A stretch of 64,000 nucleotides of DNA from NCBI GenBank assembly GCA_949825045.1, contig OX463835.1:24755201-24819200 (forward strand), given 5' to 3'. The notes beneath the pieces were generated by a model. It did no database searches. It saw nothing but the letters and a program-made list of their open reading frames with translations, and had not been told where the DNA came from. A program made the translations under genes and the position numbers. The DNA comes from Argyresthia goedartella. Taxonomy: Eukaryota; Arthropoda; Insecta; Lepidoptera; Argyresthiidae. Shown one piece after another: positions 62,956 through 64,000 of this stretch. Within the stretch, counting starts at the first letter, position 1; every line of letters begins with the position of its first letter.

Positions 62956-63722
62956 CAGACTGAGCCATCCAAGGGTGGGGTTTTTTCTAGCTCTAACACG
63001 ATGTAGTGGGCAGTGCTTGTCAAACAAAACGAGACTTTTTCACCCATCGTAGCTGCTTTGTAAACCTGATGCCATGGGGCTCCGTGTAGTTCTTTGTTAA
63101 ACAAATCTTGGTCTATTTTCTTCAGCGGTCCATAAATACCACAAAAATTTAGGTGTAAGTTCTGGTTGTTGAATGTGAAATGTTGCAAGCACCAAAGCGT
63201 AGTCACTTGAAGCCTTGTTATAATGGACCTCTACTTTTTTGCAGCTTTGCAGCAGACAGACCTAATGTCTGTTATCACAAGGTCTAGGAGGGTCGCTGTT
63301 GTGTGCGTTATTCTCGTTGGTTCTTGCACCATTTGTTCGAGATTCTGTTGCTCCATAAATCCCTTGCTAGGTTCTTTTCTTGGCTCCATTAAATCAGCAT
63401 TGTAATCTGTAAGAATTACTGTGTAGTCACAGTAGGAGAAAGAGCTAATGGATTCACTTAGTGCATCCATAGTATTTCCTGATGAAACACCGTCTGGTCT
63501 ATATGCAGCTCCAATTGCCATTCGAGCTCCCGGTAGTTTTACTTCTACCCATAGCTGTTCTAATACATAAAAACCGTCACCTCCTCCCTTGCGGTTTTTT
63601 CTGCCACAATGCATGCATGTGTAGTTGGGTATAACAGGTGCGCCGAGCTCTTCTTCGTCACGCATCCAAGTCTCATTCAACGCTAGAATATTGGGCTGAT
63701 GGGTTTGCATTGAGACAAGCAA
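62956..63722 (-). pseudogene. LINE family G endonuclease
   Basis: The frame 63722-63231 encodes the AP-type endonuclease: HQPNILALNETWM, GAAYRPDGVS, VILTDYNADLM and LDLVITD. A frame break near 63225 precedes the C-terminal part (63206-62955: HLNFCGIYGPLKKIDQDLFN, then ELHGAPWHQVYKAATMGEKV). Frame and content stop at 62955, where the foldback-like element begins. D in GDFN is replaced here by the sequence TDYNAD. The start of ORF2 is upstream of 63722 and not recognised. Confidence 0.75.
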
Positions 63723-64000
63723 TTCTTCTCTGCCCGTGTTGAGGGATCTTAATTACAACTATTAATTATTGAATTATTTCCTACAAGTTCTACAAACTAA
63801 ATAGTGACGTAGTAATTTATAAATGAATATTTAAATGCTATTGGCTTGTGAGTAGTCTTTGTACATTGTTAGGGCAGTCGCTTTGCCACCTCCTTTTTCA
63901 TTGGACAAGTCTTACAAGTCTGGCGCGTGAACGTAGAGACCGCGCCACCAATCAAGTCCGATAGCCGCGGCGCCACTGTCTTCGTACTAGCCTAGCCATA
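63723..64000. other. Unassigned right edge
   Basis: No gene or repeat partner is recognised. The last 120 bp is GC-richer (ACGTAGAGACCGCGCCACCA), possibly the start of another repeat continuing past the window. Confidence 0.3.

Noticed and set aside
1..64000. tRNA, rRNA or other structured RNA genes
   Set aside because: I looked for cloverleaf-like A/B box words and rRNA blocks and saw none convincing; a tRNA scan would settle it.

Overview
The window is a stretch of arthropod nuclear DNA, most probably from a moth or butterfly. The pointers are AT-rich intergenic sequence, GT-AG introns, several non-LTR retrotransposon families, two BEL/Pao LTR retrotransposons, Tc1/mariner-type and pogo-type DNA transposons, and fragments of a retroposon (5.3-5.5, 9.1-9.2, 11.4 and 22.1-22.4 kb) that I recall as common in Lepidoptera. 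The order-level call is an inference. Almost everything is mobile DNA, much of it nested; the only good host-gene candidate is the first two exons of a ZAD-domain gene at 37.7-38.1 kb.

Layout. 0-11 kb: 3' fragments of two LINE families (A and B), a 1.49-kb segmental duplication, a TIR element containing 159-bp direct repeats, MITEs and a Tc1/mariner transposase relic. 12.5-15.7 kb: a three-exon, now broken, DDE transposase gene with CxxC modules at the N terminus and a SWIM-type zinc finger at the C terminus. 16.5-22.0 kb: a complete I-clade-like LINE (family C) with poly(A), a 12-bp target-site duplication and a 36-bp tandem array in its 3' UTR. 22.4-24.5 kb: another LINE (D). 25.85-34.35 kb: a pogo-like transposon with TIRs, a TA duplication and a transposase gene ending in a PHD finger, split by BEL-1 (26595-31727, minus strand, LTRs that read as identical). 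35.7-44 kb: more LINE-A copies around the ZAD exons. 46.1-59.2 kb: BEL-2 (plus strand, 5-bp duplication), itself broken by a full-length CR1-like LINE (E) and a short LINE tail (F), all sitting in an older SWIM-domain gene. 60.0-63.7 kb: a decayed minus-strand LINE (G) interrupted by a foldback-like element that carries a MITE.

The nesting gives relative ages: host sequences and older LINEs or transposases were hit by BEL elements and MITEs, and those in turn by LINEs. The most interesting points are the shared single in-frame UAG between gag and pol in two different BEL elements, the pogo-PHD transposon with repeated terminal-region TAAGGNCCAC motifs, the foldback-like element, the 159-bp direct repeats bracketing a LINE/mariner segment, and a hairpin whose loop is inverted between the two LTRs of one BEL element. 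Homology statements come from recognising motifs by eye; no search or alignment program was run.
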